A stretch of 7,199 nt of DNA, from contig JAUWLI010000151.1 in NCBI GenBank assembly GCA_030613765.1, positions 1-7,199 on the forward strand, written 5' to 3'. The translations under genes and the position numbers were made by a program. This document shows positions 1 to 6,395 of the stretch, in pieces. Origin of the DNA: Phycisphaerae bacterium (GTDB lineage: Bacteria; Planctomycetota; Phycisphaerae; Sedimentisphaerales; SG8-4). The notes beneath the pieces are model-generated. The model was not told where the DNA came from. It was given only the letters and a program-made list of their open reading frames with translations, and did not search any database. The first letter of the stretch is position 1; the number at the start of each line of letters is the position of its first letter.

Positions 1-1299
1 CTGCTCAGCGACCACGCCGGCGATTGCATCGGCCCCTGCCAGGCCGCCTGTCCCGCCCATATGAATATTCCCCTGATGATTCGTCAAATCTCCGCAGGCA
101 AACTCCGTGATGCAATCATAACAGTCAAAAAAGATATCCCCCTGCCCGCCGCGCTCGGACGAATCTGTCCAAAGCCTTGCGAACAAGTCTGCAGAAGGGC
201 CCAGTTCGATAAAGCGGTCTCAATTTGCCTCTTAAAAAGGTACGTCGCCGACGTCGACCTTCTATCCGAAATGCCTTATGTACCCACGAGAGGTAAAAAT
301 CGCAACAAAAAAGTGGCTATCGTTGGAGCAGGTCCTTCAGGATTATCAGCCGCTTATTATTTACTCACAGACGGGTATAACTGCACAATTTTCGACGACC
401 ACGAAAGCCCGGGCGGTATGCTCCGCTACGGCGTTTCGCAGGATAAACTCACTACAGACGTACTTGACGCCGAAATCGCATTGATAAAAAAAATCGGTAT
501 GGTCTTTAAAGGTCAAATACCTATAGGCTACGCCTTAAAAATGGAAGAATTGCGAAAAGACTTTGATGCCGTACTTATTGCGATTGGACAGACAAAACCA
601 GACGATGTCGAATCGATGGGCCTTGAGACATCCCCTAACGGCATCGCAATAAACCCAAGAACCTATGAAACGAATTTGCCCGGTGTATTTGCTGCCGGTG
701 CCGCCGTTCGCAAGAGCAAGCTCGCGGTCAGGGCCGTCGCGGACGGAAAGGAAGCCGCAGTGGCTATCGGCCAATTCCTGTCTGGCCAACCCGTGACAGG
801 CTCACCTCACGTTTTTAACACACGTATGGGCAAGCTGGAAGAAGACGAGATAGAAAGATTTGTCGTCCATGCCGGCAAGGCCGAACGGCTGACACCCTCA
901 CCCGAAGGTGCCGGATTCACAGATGACCAGGCCCGGGAGGAGGCCGCTCGATGCATGCACTGTGACTGCCGAAAACCTTTAAACTGTAAACTAAGGCAAT
1001 ATGCCCACCAATATGGAGCCAAACCAAGCCGATACAAAGGTCCGCGACGCTCTTTTGTCCAGCACCTTCAGCACCAGGATATAATCTATGAATCAGGAAA
1101 GTGCATTAACTGCGGACTTTGTATACAGATTGCTTCTCAGGCAGGCGAATCACTCGGCTTGACCTTTGTCGGCCGAGGCTTCGACGTCCGAGTCACAGTG
1201 CCTTTTGACCACTCAATTGCCGAAGGATTAAAACTCGCCGCAAAAAAATGTGTAGAAGCTTGTCCAACCGGTGCATTGGCACTCAAGAACAATAGCTGA
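1..1299 (+). CDS. Iron-sulfur/FAD oxidoreductase, GltD-like, 5'-partial
   Basis: The reading frame is open to the left edge, so the ATG at 61 is internal and the true start lies outside the window; 432 residues are visible. Order of parts, numbering from base 1: a Fer4_20-type (dihydropyrimidine dehydrogenase/GltD N-terminal) iron-sulfur region with C9, C13, C17-P and GRICPKPCEQVC (C56, C60, C64); a Rossmann FAD-binding motif GAGPSG (G109, G111, G114) with GGMLRYGV at 138-145; the second FAD-contact segment GVFAAGAA at 228-235; a CxxCxC-x5-C motif (C318, C321, C323, C329); and a ferredoxin-like tail with C368, C371, C374 and C417, C421-P. Only about 30 residues separate DFDAVLIAIGQ (187-197) from GVFAAG, so the NAD(P)H-binding domain normally inserted there in GltD relatives is absent. 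Role inferred: cytoplasmic electron transfer between iron-sulfur clusters and FAD, probably with a partner subunit. The electron donor and acceptor cannot be read from the sequence. Confidence 0.9.
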   Translation: MLSDHAGDCIGPCQAACPAHMNIPLMIRQISAGKLRDAIITVKKDIPLPAALGRICPKPCEQVCRRAQFDKAVSICLLKRYVADVDLLSEMPYVPTRGKNRNKKVAIVGAGPSGLSAAYYLLTDGYNCTIFDDHESPGGMLRYGVSQDKLTTDVLDAEIALIKKIGMVFKGQIPIGYALKMEELRKDFDAVLIAIGQTKPDDVESMGLETSPNGIAINPRTYETNLPGVFAAGAAVRKSKLAVRAVADGKEAAVAIGQFLSGQPVTGSPHVFNTRMGKLEEDEIERFVVHAGKAERLTPSPEGAGFTDDQAREEAARCMHCDCRKPLNCKLRQYAHQYGAKPSRYKGPRRSFVQHLQHQDIIYESGKCINCGLCIQIASQAGESLGLTFVGRGFDVRVTVPFDHSIAEGLKLAAKKCVEACPTGALALKNNS

Positions 1300-1300
1300 C

Positions 1301-1330
1301 AGAAGCAGGTCCCTGAGCAAATCCTGTTCT
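1301..1330. terminator. Possible hairpin between convergent genes (weak)
   Basis: The arms AGAAGCAGG (1301-1309) and CCTGTTCT (1323-1330) can form an 8 bp stem with one bulged G and a 13-nt loop. It occupies nearly all of the 33 bp gap between two convergent stop codons, where a bidirectional terminator would be expected. Neither side has a T-tract, so this is a position-based suggestion only. Confidence 0.25.
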
Positions 1331-1332
1331 AA

Positions 1333-1881
1333 TCAATCTTTACGCCCCATCCAGGGACACAAGTCCTTCTGGGAACACTTGGTACAACTGTGCCTTTTTG
1401 AAAACAGGGGCAAGACGACAAATGAAACAAGAGCAAACGCAACAAGCAGAACAATCATCAACCACGAGAAACTGTGGATTGCAAACACAACACCCGCAAT
1501 AACCGGTATGAACCACAAAGGCACAATAACCAGGATATGCTTTTTGAACTTTTCTCTGAATAGGCTCACATCTGCTTTCTGTCGAAGCCTTGCCGCTATA
1601 CGGCCATACCCACAGGGACAGCACATCGTACCATGACGCTCACAGTAAGGACACAAGAATACTATAATCCAGAACGCCCCCGCCACACTGTAAATCACGT
1701 ATGCACTCGCAGAAAGCCATCCCCATACCGGATTCGCAATTCCTACAACGAAAATGACGGCCCCGAGTAATGTCATACACGCATAGGGAAGGTTACTGAC
1801 AATCTGTTGGGCATAAGAATACTCCTGTGATGGGGGACTATCTGTAATATTGCTATGATTGTTGGATGCTTCTTCATTCAT
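1333..1881 (-). CDS. Four-helix membrane protein with two cysteine clusters, function unknown
   Basis: This 182-residue protein belongs to no family I can name with confidence. A polar N-terminus (1-30) is followed by four hydrophobic segments at about 33-50, 55-76, 115-135 and 139-160. Directly after the second segment comes a cysteine-rich loop, CPYCERHGTMCCPCGYG (C77, C80, C87, C88, C90), followed by a basic stretch (R94-K114). The C-terminal tail has CTKCSQKDLCPW (C166, C169, C175). With four helices, the loop and the tail lie on the same face, and the basic residues suggest the cytoplasm by the positive-inside rule. The cysteines could hold zinc or an iron-sulfur cluster; this is inference. 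The ATG is preceded by AAAGGA (1898-1893 on the minus strand, 11 nt away), which supports the start. The gene converges on the oxidoreductase and diverges from the propeller genes, so it is probably transcribed alone. Confidence 0.8.
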   Translation of the reverse strand: MNEEASNNHSNITDSPPSQEYSYAQQIVSNLPYACMTLLGAVIFVVGIANPVWGWLSASAYVIYSVAGAFWIIVFLCPYCERHGTMCCPCGYGRIAARLRQKADVSLFREKFKKHILVIVPLWFIPVIAGVVFAIHSFSWLMIVLLVAFALVSFVVLPLFSKRHSCTKCSQKDLCPWMGRKD

Positions 1882-1993
1882 AATAGACTAAATCCTTTAT
1901 CAGCAGACGAAGTGGCTTTACCACCATATTTAACTATGATTTACTGTACTAATGCAGCTATTTTCCAGTAAATAATCATTTCCAGAGTCGATA

Positions 1994-2013
1994 TTGTATG
2001 GGCGATTATACAA
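1994..2013. promoter_or_regulatory. Inverted repeat TTGTAT-N8-ATACAA, candidate operator
   Basis: Perfect 6-bp arms (1994-1999 and 2008-2013) flank an 8-bp spacer in the divergent region between the minus-strand membrane protein and the plus-strand propeller genes. A further TACAA half-site lies at 2032-2036, 23 nt after the one at 2009-2013. The right part overlaps a minus-strand TATAAT (2010-2005) that could be a -10 box for the membrane protein gene, although no good -35 is present at normal spacing. Regulator unknown; short dyads of this kind also arise by chance. Confidence 0.3.
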
Positions 2014-2057
2014 CGTAGCGTCAAAACGGTCTACAATAATTGAACCAAAAAATAAGA

Positions 2058-2086
2058 TTGACATTCAAACTAACATTGTGTATATT
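2058..2086 (+). promoter_or_regulatory. Sigma70-type promoter for the propeller genes
   Basis: The -35 TTGACA (2058-2063) matches the consensus exactly. A 17-nt spacer, the optimum, leads to the -10 TATATT (2081-2086), which matches at five of six positions. Transcription would start near 2093, giving an untranslated leader of about 34 nt before the ATG at 2127. Because the promoter lies inside the extra N-terminal stretch that a TTG start at 2040 would give, it argues against that longer start. Confidence 0.75.
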
Positions 2087-2115
2087 TCTACTTGCTAAAA
2101 TTAACTTTTTTCTAT

Positions 2116-2120
2116 GGAGG
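2116..2120 (+). promoter_or_regulatory. Shine-Dalgarno site deciding the propeller 1 start
   Basis: GGAGG lies 6 nt before the ATG at 2127, ideal spacing. The in-frame TTG at 2040 has no comparable site, so the ATG is preferred. Confidence 0.8.
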
Positions 2121-2126
2121 TCTGTT

Positions 2127-3368
2127 ATGGAATGTCGAAAAGTAATCAAAAATTACAAGCTAACACTGGTTTTTGCCCTTGCTGTATGCGCAATTTGCAC
2201 TGGTTTTTACAACACTGTCGAGGCAGCGGACTGGCCCAACTGGCGCGGACCGAACCACAATGGCATTTCAAACGAAACGGGATGGAACGCTGACTGGCCC
2301 GAGGCCGGACCAAAAGTACTGTGGGAAAAAACGCTCGGAACAGGTTTTGCTTCGATGGCAATAGCTGACGGCCGCGTTTATGCAATGGGCAATATCAAGG
2401 ATAATGATATACTCTATTGCCTCAATGCCGATACCGGAAAAGAAATATGGAAAAAATCCTATCCATGTCCCTTATTTAAGAAAAACCACGAAGGCGGTCC
2501 CTGCGCGACACCAACCGTAGACGGCGACTCAGTCTACACTTTTAGTAAAAATGGCGACGCGATACGCTTCAAGATAGCATCGGGCGAGATAGTCTGGCAT
2601 AAGAAACTGAACGAGGACTTGGGCTATAAGCACCCTAAATGGCACTTTGCAGGCTCGGCATTAATCATCGATGACATGGTCATTCTTAACGCCGGCTCTT
2701 ATGGTGTCGCACTTAATAAAGCCGATGGCAGTATAATATGGGAAAACGGTAAAGACCCGGCAGGATACTCCACCGCCGTCTCTTTCACCATCGACGGAAA
2801 AAAATGCCTCGCATTATTCACAGCTAAGGAAATGGTGGCATTAGTTCCCAAAACCGGAAAAATCCTCTGGAAGATCCCCTGGAAAACCAGCTACGACGTC
2901 AACGCCGCAGATGCTATTATCGAGGGCAACAAGATATTCCTCTCTTCAGGATATAACAAGGGCTGCGCAGTTTACACATTCAGCTCTTCCGATTTCAATG
3001 AAGAATGGAAAAACAAAAAAATGCGAAACCATTTCAACAGTTGCGTCCTCTGGAAGGGTTATATTTACGGTGTCGACGATGATAAATCCATATCATGCCT
3101 GGATTTCAAGACAGGCCAGGTCAAGTGGGCACAGAAAGGATTCGGCAAAGGAAGCCTTATGCTCGCCGATGGAAAGCTAATCATCCTCAGCGATAAAGGA
3201 AAGCTGGCGATTGCAGAGGCCTCCCCGACAGAATACACCGAACTCGCATCGGCCCAGGTTTTGCCCAAAAAAAAGTGCTGGACCGTACCCGTCCTGGCCA
3301 ACGGCAGAATCTACGCTCGCAACAATCCCGAGGGACAGCTCGTTTGTCTTGATGTCCGTGGTAAATAG
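2127..3368 (+). CDS. Secreted PQQ-like beta-propeller repeat protein (propeller 1)
   Basis: This is a 413-residue exported protein of the PQQ-binding-like/BamB-like beta-propeller superfamily. The signal peptide has a basic start (MECRKVIKNYK), a hydrophobic core (about 12-27) and a likely signal peptidase I site VEA|AD after residue 33. The mature protein opens with DWPNWRGPNHNG (from residue 35), a signature common in planctomycete propellers. Blade-type motifs follow in series: NADTGKEIW, IASGEIVW, KADGSIIW, PKTGKILW and FKTGQVKW, and the protein ends with a GQLVCLDV strand. The length suits a seven- or eight-bladed propeller with no additional domain. There is no sign of the catalytic machinery of true PQQ dehydrogenases, so a binding or scaffold role in the envelope is more likely than redox catalysis, but the ligand is unknown. 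It is the first gene after the promoter at 2058-2086 and is followed 105 nt later by a paralogue. A TTG start at 2040 would add 29 residues and bury the promoter; I reject it. Confidence 0.9.
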   Translation: MECRKVIKNYKLTLVFALAVCAICTGFYNTVEAADWPNWRGPNHNGISNETGWNADWPEAGPKVLWEKTLGTGFASMAIADGRVYAMGNIKDNDILYCLNADTGKEIWKKSYPCPLFKKNHEGGPCATPTVDGDSVYTFSKNGDAIRFKIASGEIVWHKKLNEDLGYKHPKWHFAGSALIIDDMVILNAGSYGVALNKADGSIIWENGKDPAGYSTAVSFTIDGKKCLALFTAKEMVALVPKTGKILWKIPWKTSYDVNAADAIIEGNKIFLSSGYNKGCAVYTFSSSDFNEEWKNKKMRNHFNSCVLWKGYIYGVDDDKSISCLDFKTGQVKWAQKGFGKGSLMLADGKLIILSDKGKLAIAEASPTEYTELASAQVLPKKKCWTVPVLANGRIYARNNPEGQLVCLDVRGK

Positions 3369-3408
3369 TAAAATGCTTTCAGAGCGGATTTGTTGAAATT
3401 ACTGTCAC

Positions 3409-3426
3409 AAGTATCAGAAGATACTT
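3409..3426. repeat. Perfect inverted repeat AAGTATC-N4-GATACTT
   Basis: Two perfect 7-bp arms (3409-3415 and 3420-3426) around AGAA lie 41 nt after the stop of propeller 1 and 48 nt before the ATG of propeller 2. The stem is A/T-rich and no T-run follows, so it makes a poor intrinsic terminator. An operator or an mRNA hairpin that sets the relative expression of the two propeller genes is possible, but unproven. Confidence 0.4.
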
Positions 3427-3473
3427 TCTATACATAAAGAAGCCCACGGTTTTTTATACAGGGATTGAGGGGT

Positions 3474-4796
3474 ATGTCGAGAACAGTGAGACAATATTTG
3501 TACGTGGCACTTTCTGGTATCGCGATATGCTTGATTGCGTCGAGCTTCCACAATGTTGCTGATGCGGAGGATTGGCCCCAATGGCGAGGTCCTAACCGCA
3601 ATGGCACATGGACAGAGAAAGGTATTGTTAAAAAATTCACCGCCCCGCAATTGTCAATCCGATGGCGTGCCAAAATATCAAACGGTTACAGCGGCCCTAC
3701 CGTTGCCAAAGGCCGCGTTTATTTAACCGACCGCTTGACCTCTCCAAAACAGCTCGAACGCGTCCTCTGCTTCGACGCAATGACCGGCAAACCAATCTGG
3801 TCATACTCATACGAGTGCAAATACAAAAAGGTCGGTTACCCGAATGGCCCCCGCGCTGCGGTTACCATCAATGACAACCGCACCTACTCACTGGGGACTA
3901 TGGGACATCTGTTTTGCCTCGAAGCAGCAACAGGAAACCTCTTGTGGACCAAAGACTGCGCCGCCGAATACAAAGCCAAAATACCAATCTGGGGGATATC
4001 CGCCTCGCCCCTTGTTGAAGCCGATTTGGTCATAGTGCAAATTGGCGGCCGGGACGGTGCCTGTCTGATAGCATTCGATAAGACATCAGGACAGGAACGA
4101 TGGCGGGCCTTGGACGACAATGCTTCGTATTCGGCCCCGATTATGATTGAACAAGCAGGCAAACGCGTCCTGGTCTGCTGGACAGGCGACAGCATAGCCG
4201 GCCTGAATCCTCTGACGGGCAAACTCTACTGGCAATACCCGTTTAAGCCGTTCCGTATGGTGATTAACGTCCCTACACCTGTTTTCCAGGACGATTATCT
4301 TTTCGTCAGCAGCTTTTACGATGGCTCTCTCTTACTCAAAGTCAACTCTGATGAGCTGACCGTTGAGAAAGTATGGAGACGCAAAGGTGCCAGCGAAAGA
4401 GAAACAGACAGCCTGCATTGCATGATATCTACTCCTTTTCTCCAGGGAGAGCACATTTACGGTGTGGATAGTTACGGCCAGCTTCGATGTCTTGACCTTC
4501 ACACGGGCGACCGCATCTGGGAAAACCTCGACGCCGTCCCCAAAGAACGCTGGGCCAATATTCACATGGTAAAAAACCAGGACAATATATGGATGTTCAA
4601 CGAAAGCGGCGAGCTTATCATCAGCAAACTCTCGCCTCAGGGATTCCACGAAATCAGTCGCACCAAGCTCATCAAGCCCACCAAGGGCCAGCTTAACCGG
4701 GGCGTCTGCTGGTCCCATCCCGCCTTCGCCTACAAGCACGTCTACATCAGAAACGACGAAGAGCTCGTCTGTGCAGACCTCTCCTCAAAAGAATAA
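3474..4796 (+). CDS. Secreted PQQ-like beta-propeller repeat protein (propeller 2)
   Basis: This 440-residue exported protein is a paralogue of the gene before it. The signal peptide is MSRTVRQ, then a hydrophobic core (about 8-24), then a clear cleavage site ADA|ED after residue 31. The mature protein begins EDWPQWRGPNRNG, nearly the same as propeller 1. Blade motifs are DAMTGKPIW, EAATGNLLW, DKTSGQERW, NPLTGKLYW and DLHTGDRIW, and the end (CWSHPAFAYKHVYIRN, then ELVCADL) mirrors the C-terminus of propeller 1 (CWTVPVLANGRIYARN, then QLVCLDV). The rest has diverged widely, so the duplication is old. I chose the ATG at 3474, with AGGGA at 3460-3464 (9 nt away); a TTG at 3465 would add three residues. 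The product is probably periplasmic or envelope-associated. The ligand is unknown, and no catalytic residues typical of PQQ enzymes are recognisable. Confidence 0.88.
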   Translation: MSRTVRQYLYVALSGIAICLIASSFHNVADAEDWPQWRGPNRNGTWTEKGIVKKFTAPQLSIRWRAKISNGYSGPTVAKGRVYLTDRLTSPKQLERVLCFDAMTGKPIWSYSYECKYKKVGYPNGPRAAVTINDNRTYSLGTMGHLFCLEAATGNLLWTKDCAAEYKAKIPIWGISASPLVEADLVIVQIGGRDGACLIAFDKTSGQERWRALDDNASYSAPIMIEQAGKRVLVCWTGDSIAGLNPLTGKLYWQYPFKPFRMVINVPTPVFQDDYLFVSSFYDGSLLLKVNSDELTVEKVWRRKGASERETDSLHCMISTPFLQGEHIYGVDSYGQLRCLDLHTGDRIWENLDAVPKERWANIHMVKNQDNIWMFNESGELIISKLSPQGFHEISRTKLIKPTKGQLNRGVCWSHPAFAYKHVYIRNDEELVCADLSSKE

Positions 4797-4924
4797 AGAC
4801 CGCCCCTGCCAGCCTGTAAAATGATTTCTAATCCCCCAAAAAAATCCTTGAATTCCCCCGCATTTTCGGTTACCTTGTCTTTTTATATAAAACCAAATTG
4901 CCCATCAGACTAATAAATATGGAA

Positions 4925-4931
4925 AAGGAGG
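4925..4931 (+). promoter_or_regulatory. Strong Shine-Dalgarno site of the Gfo/Idh/MocA gene
   Basis: AAGGAGG is an almost full anti-16S match placed 6 nt before the ATG at 4938. It fixes that start, which is also the one that gives a complete Tat signal. It is the strongest ribosome binding site in the window. Confidence 0.85.
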
Positions 4932-4937
4932 CAGTCA

Positions 4938-6251
4938 ATGAATCGTCGCACATTTCTTAAACAGAGCACGGCCCTTGGAGCCGGACTCACCATTCTAAAA
5001 TCAGGAATTCTTAAGGCCGGTAATTCGCCGAACGAAAAGCTCAACATTGCCGTCATTGGCGTCGCTGGGCGAGGCGGCGCAAACATGAACAACGTCAAAA
5101 GCGAGAATATCGTCGCCCTCTGCGACGTCAACGCAAAAAACCTCGCAAAAGCCGCCAAACAGTTCCCCAGGGCTAAAACGTATAAAGACTGGCGAAAGTG
5201 CCTTGAACAAAAAGACATCGATGCCGTCGTCTGTTCCACCACCGACCACACACACGCATTCGTCAATGTCTGGGCGATGAATCGCGGCAAGCACGTCTAC
5301 TGCGAAAAGCCTCTGGCAAACTCCGTGCAAGAGGCACACGTGGTCCGCCAGACATACCTCAAAAACAAACACAAGCTTGCAACACAGATGGGCACGCAGA
5401 TACACGCCTACGACAATTACAGGCGGATGGTCGAGCTCATAAGGCGCGGCGCGATAGGTACCGTTAAGGAAGCTCGTGTCTGGTGCAACCGCATGCCAAA
5501 GGGAGGTAACTATCTGCCGGAGGTCAAGCCGGTGCCCGAACACATTGACTGGGACCTCTGGATTGGCCCATCGCCGTTCCATCCGTACAATCCCGGGTAC
5601 TTCCCCGGCGGGTGCCTGGGTTGGAACCGCTTCTGGGATTTCGGCAGCGGTCAAATCGGAGATATGGGCAGCCACATGATAGATATGGCATACTGGGGTC
5701 TCGATCTCAAGCTCCCCACGACTTGCCAGGCCCAGGGAACACCCGTCAGTACCGACACGTGCCCGCAGTGGCTCACCGCCGAATGGGAACACCCAGCAAA
5801 CGACTGGCGTCCGGCAGTAAAGGTATACTGGTATGACGGCGAAAAGAAACCGGGTATGCCAACTGAGGCCTTCAATCGTGAAAAGCTTAGCAAGGGCGTC
5901 ATCTTCAAGGGTGACAAGGGCTGGCTCATGGCCGACTATGGCTGGCGGATTCTGATGCCCAAAGTTGATAGTGATATGACGCACTATAGTTCACCCAAAC
6001 CTGAGGAGTTGATACCCTCTTCGCCCGGCCACCACAAGGAATGGATCATCGGCTGCAAGACCGGAAAGCCAACGCTCTGCAACTTTGATTATTCCGGTGC
6101 GCTCATCGAGCACAATATGCTGGCACTGGCAGCCTATCGCGTCGGCAAAAAACTCGACTACGACGCCAAAAACATGAAAGCCACAAACTGCCCCGAGGCA
6201 GACAAGTACATACGAAAAACGTACCGACAAGGCTGGGTCTTGAACGGATAA
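4938..6251 (+). CDS. Gfo/Idh/MocA-family oxidoreductase with Tat signal
   Basis: This is a 437-residue NAD(P)-dependent sugar oxidoreductase-like protein. The N-terminus MNRRTFLKQS is a twin-arginine signal (R3, R4), then a short hydrophobic stretch (about 11-25), so the protein is probably exported already folded with its cofactor. The Rossmann domain follows, with KLNIAVIGVAGRGG (G41, G44, G46) and ALCDVNAKN, then the family motif CEKPLA (E123, K124, P125), where the lysine is the usual active-site residue. The C-terminal alpha/beta domain has DWDLWIGP, then GDMGSHMIDMAYWG (H246, D249), typical of the branch abundant in Planctomycetes and Bacteroidetes. Length is normal for the Tat-bearing members. 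Members oxidise or epimerise sugars, and some (GH109) cleave glycosides with bound NAD; the substrate here cannot be told. The gene follows the propellers and precedes a DUF5060 protein, which suggests carbohydrate processing in the envelope. Confidence 0.93.
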   Translation: MNRRTFLKQSTALGAGLTILKSGILKAGNSPNEKLNIAVIGVAGRGGANMNNVKSENIVALCDVNAKNLAKAAKQFPRAKTYKDWRKCLEQKDIDAVVCSTTDHTHAFVNVWAMNRGKHVYCEKPLANSVQEAHVVRQTYLKNKHKLATQMGTQIHAYDNYRRMVELIRRGAIGTVKEARVWCNRMPKGGNYLPEVKPVPEHIDWDLWIGPSPFHPYNPGYFPGGCLGWNRFWDFGSGQIGDMGSHMIDMAYWGLDLKLPTTCQAQGTPVSTDTCPQWLTAEWEHPANDWRPAVKVYWYDGEKKPGMPTEAFNREKLSKGVIFKGDKGWLMADYGWRILMPKVDSDMTHYSSPKPEELIPSSPGHHKEWIIGCKTGKPTLCNFDYSGALIEHNMLALAAYRVGKKLDYDAKNMKATNCPEADKYIRKTYRQGWVLNG

Positions 6252-6395
6252 TACGCTAAGAATAGTGCTGCGTTAGAACCAAATAGCAGTCCGCCGGCAG
6301 CAAACTCTTTCTTGCCGTCGTCGCCGGATATTTACGTCTTGATGTCTTCGGCTGCCTTGGCAGTTCTTCCATAGAAATACGCAAAGTAATATCTT
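6252..6395. other. Intergenic gap without a clear signal
   Basis: These 144 nt separate the oxidoreductase from the DUF5060 gene. I find no convincing promoter. A GC-rich stretch at about 6291-6330 can fold only into an imperfect hairpin without a T-tract. An in-frame TAA at 6387-6389 bounds the downstream gene on its left. Confidence 0.5.

Noticed and set aside
1271..1636. Plus-strand open frame of 121 codons
   Set aside because: It overlaps the end of the oxidoreductase and lies antisense to the membrane protein, which has a clear helix and cysteine pattern. Its own product shows no such features.
2040..2126. N-terminal extension of propeller 1 from a TTG codon
   Set aside because: It contains the TTGACA/TATATT promoter, lacks a ribosome site, and would put a second hydrophobic stretch ahead of a good signal peptide.
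4848..4920. Promoter for the Gfo/Idh/MocA gene (TTGAAT, TATATAA and TAATAAAT elements)
   Set aside because: The region is A/T-rich, but no -35/-10 pair has 16-18 nt spacing with good matches, so no promoter is called.
5001..5984. Long 327-codon minus-strand open frame
   Set aside because: It is antisense to the well-supported Gfo/Idh/MocA gene. Its translation shows no recognisable domain, and it arises from the codon bias of the true gene.
6291..6330. Intrinsic terminator after the Gfo/Idh/MocA gene
   Set aside because: The GC-rich pairing is broken by asymmetric internal loops and has no T-tract.
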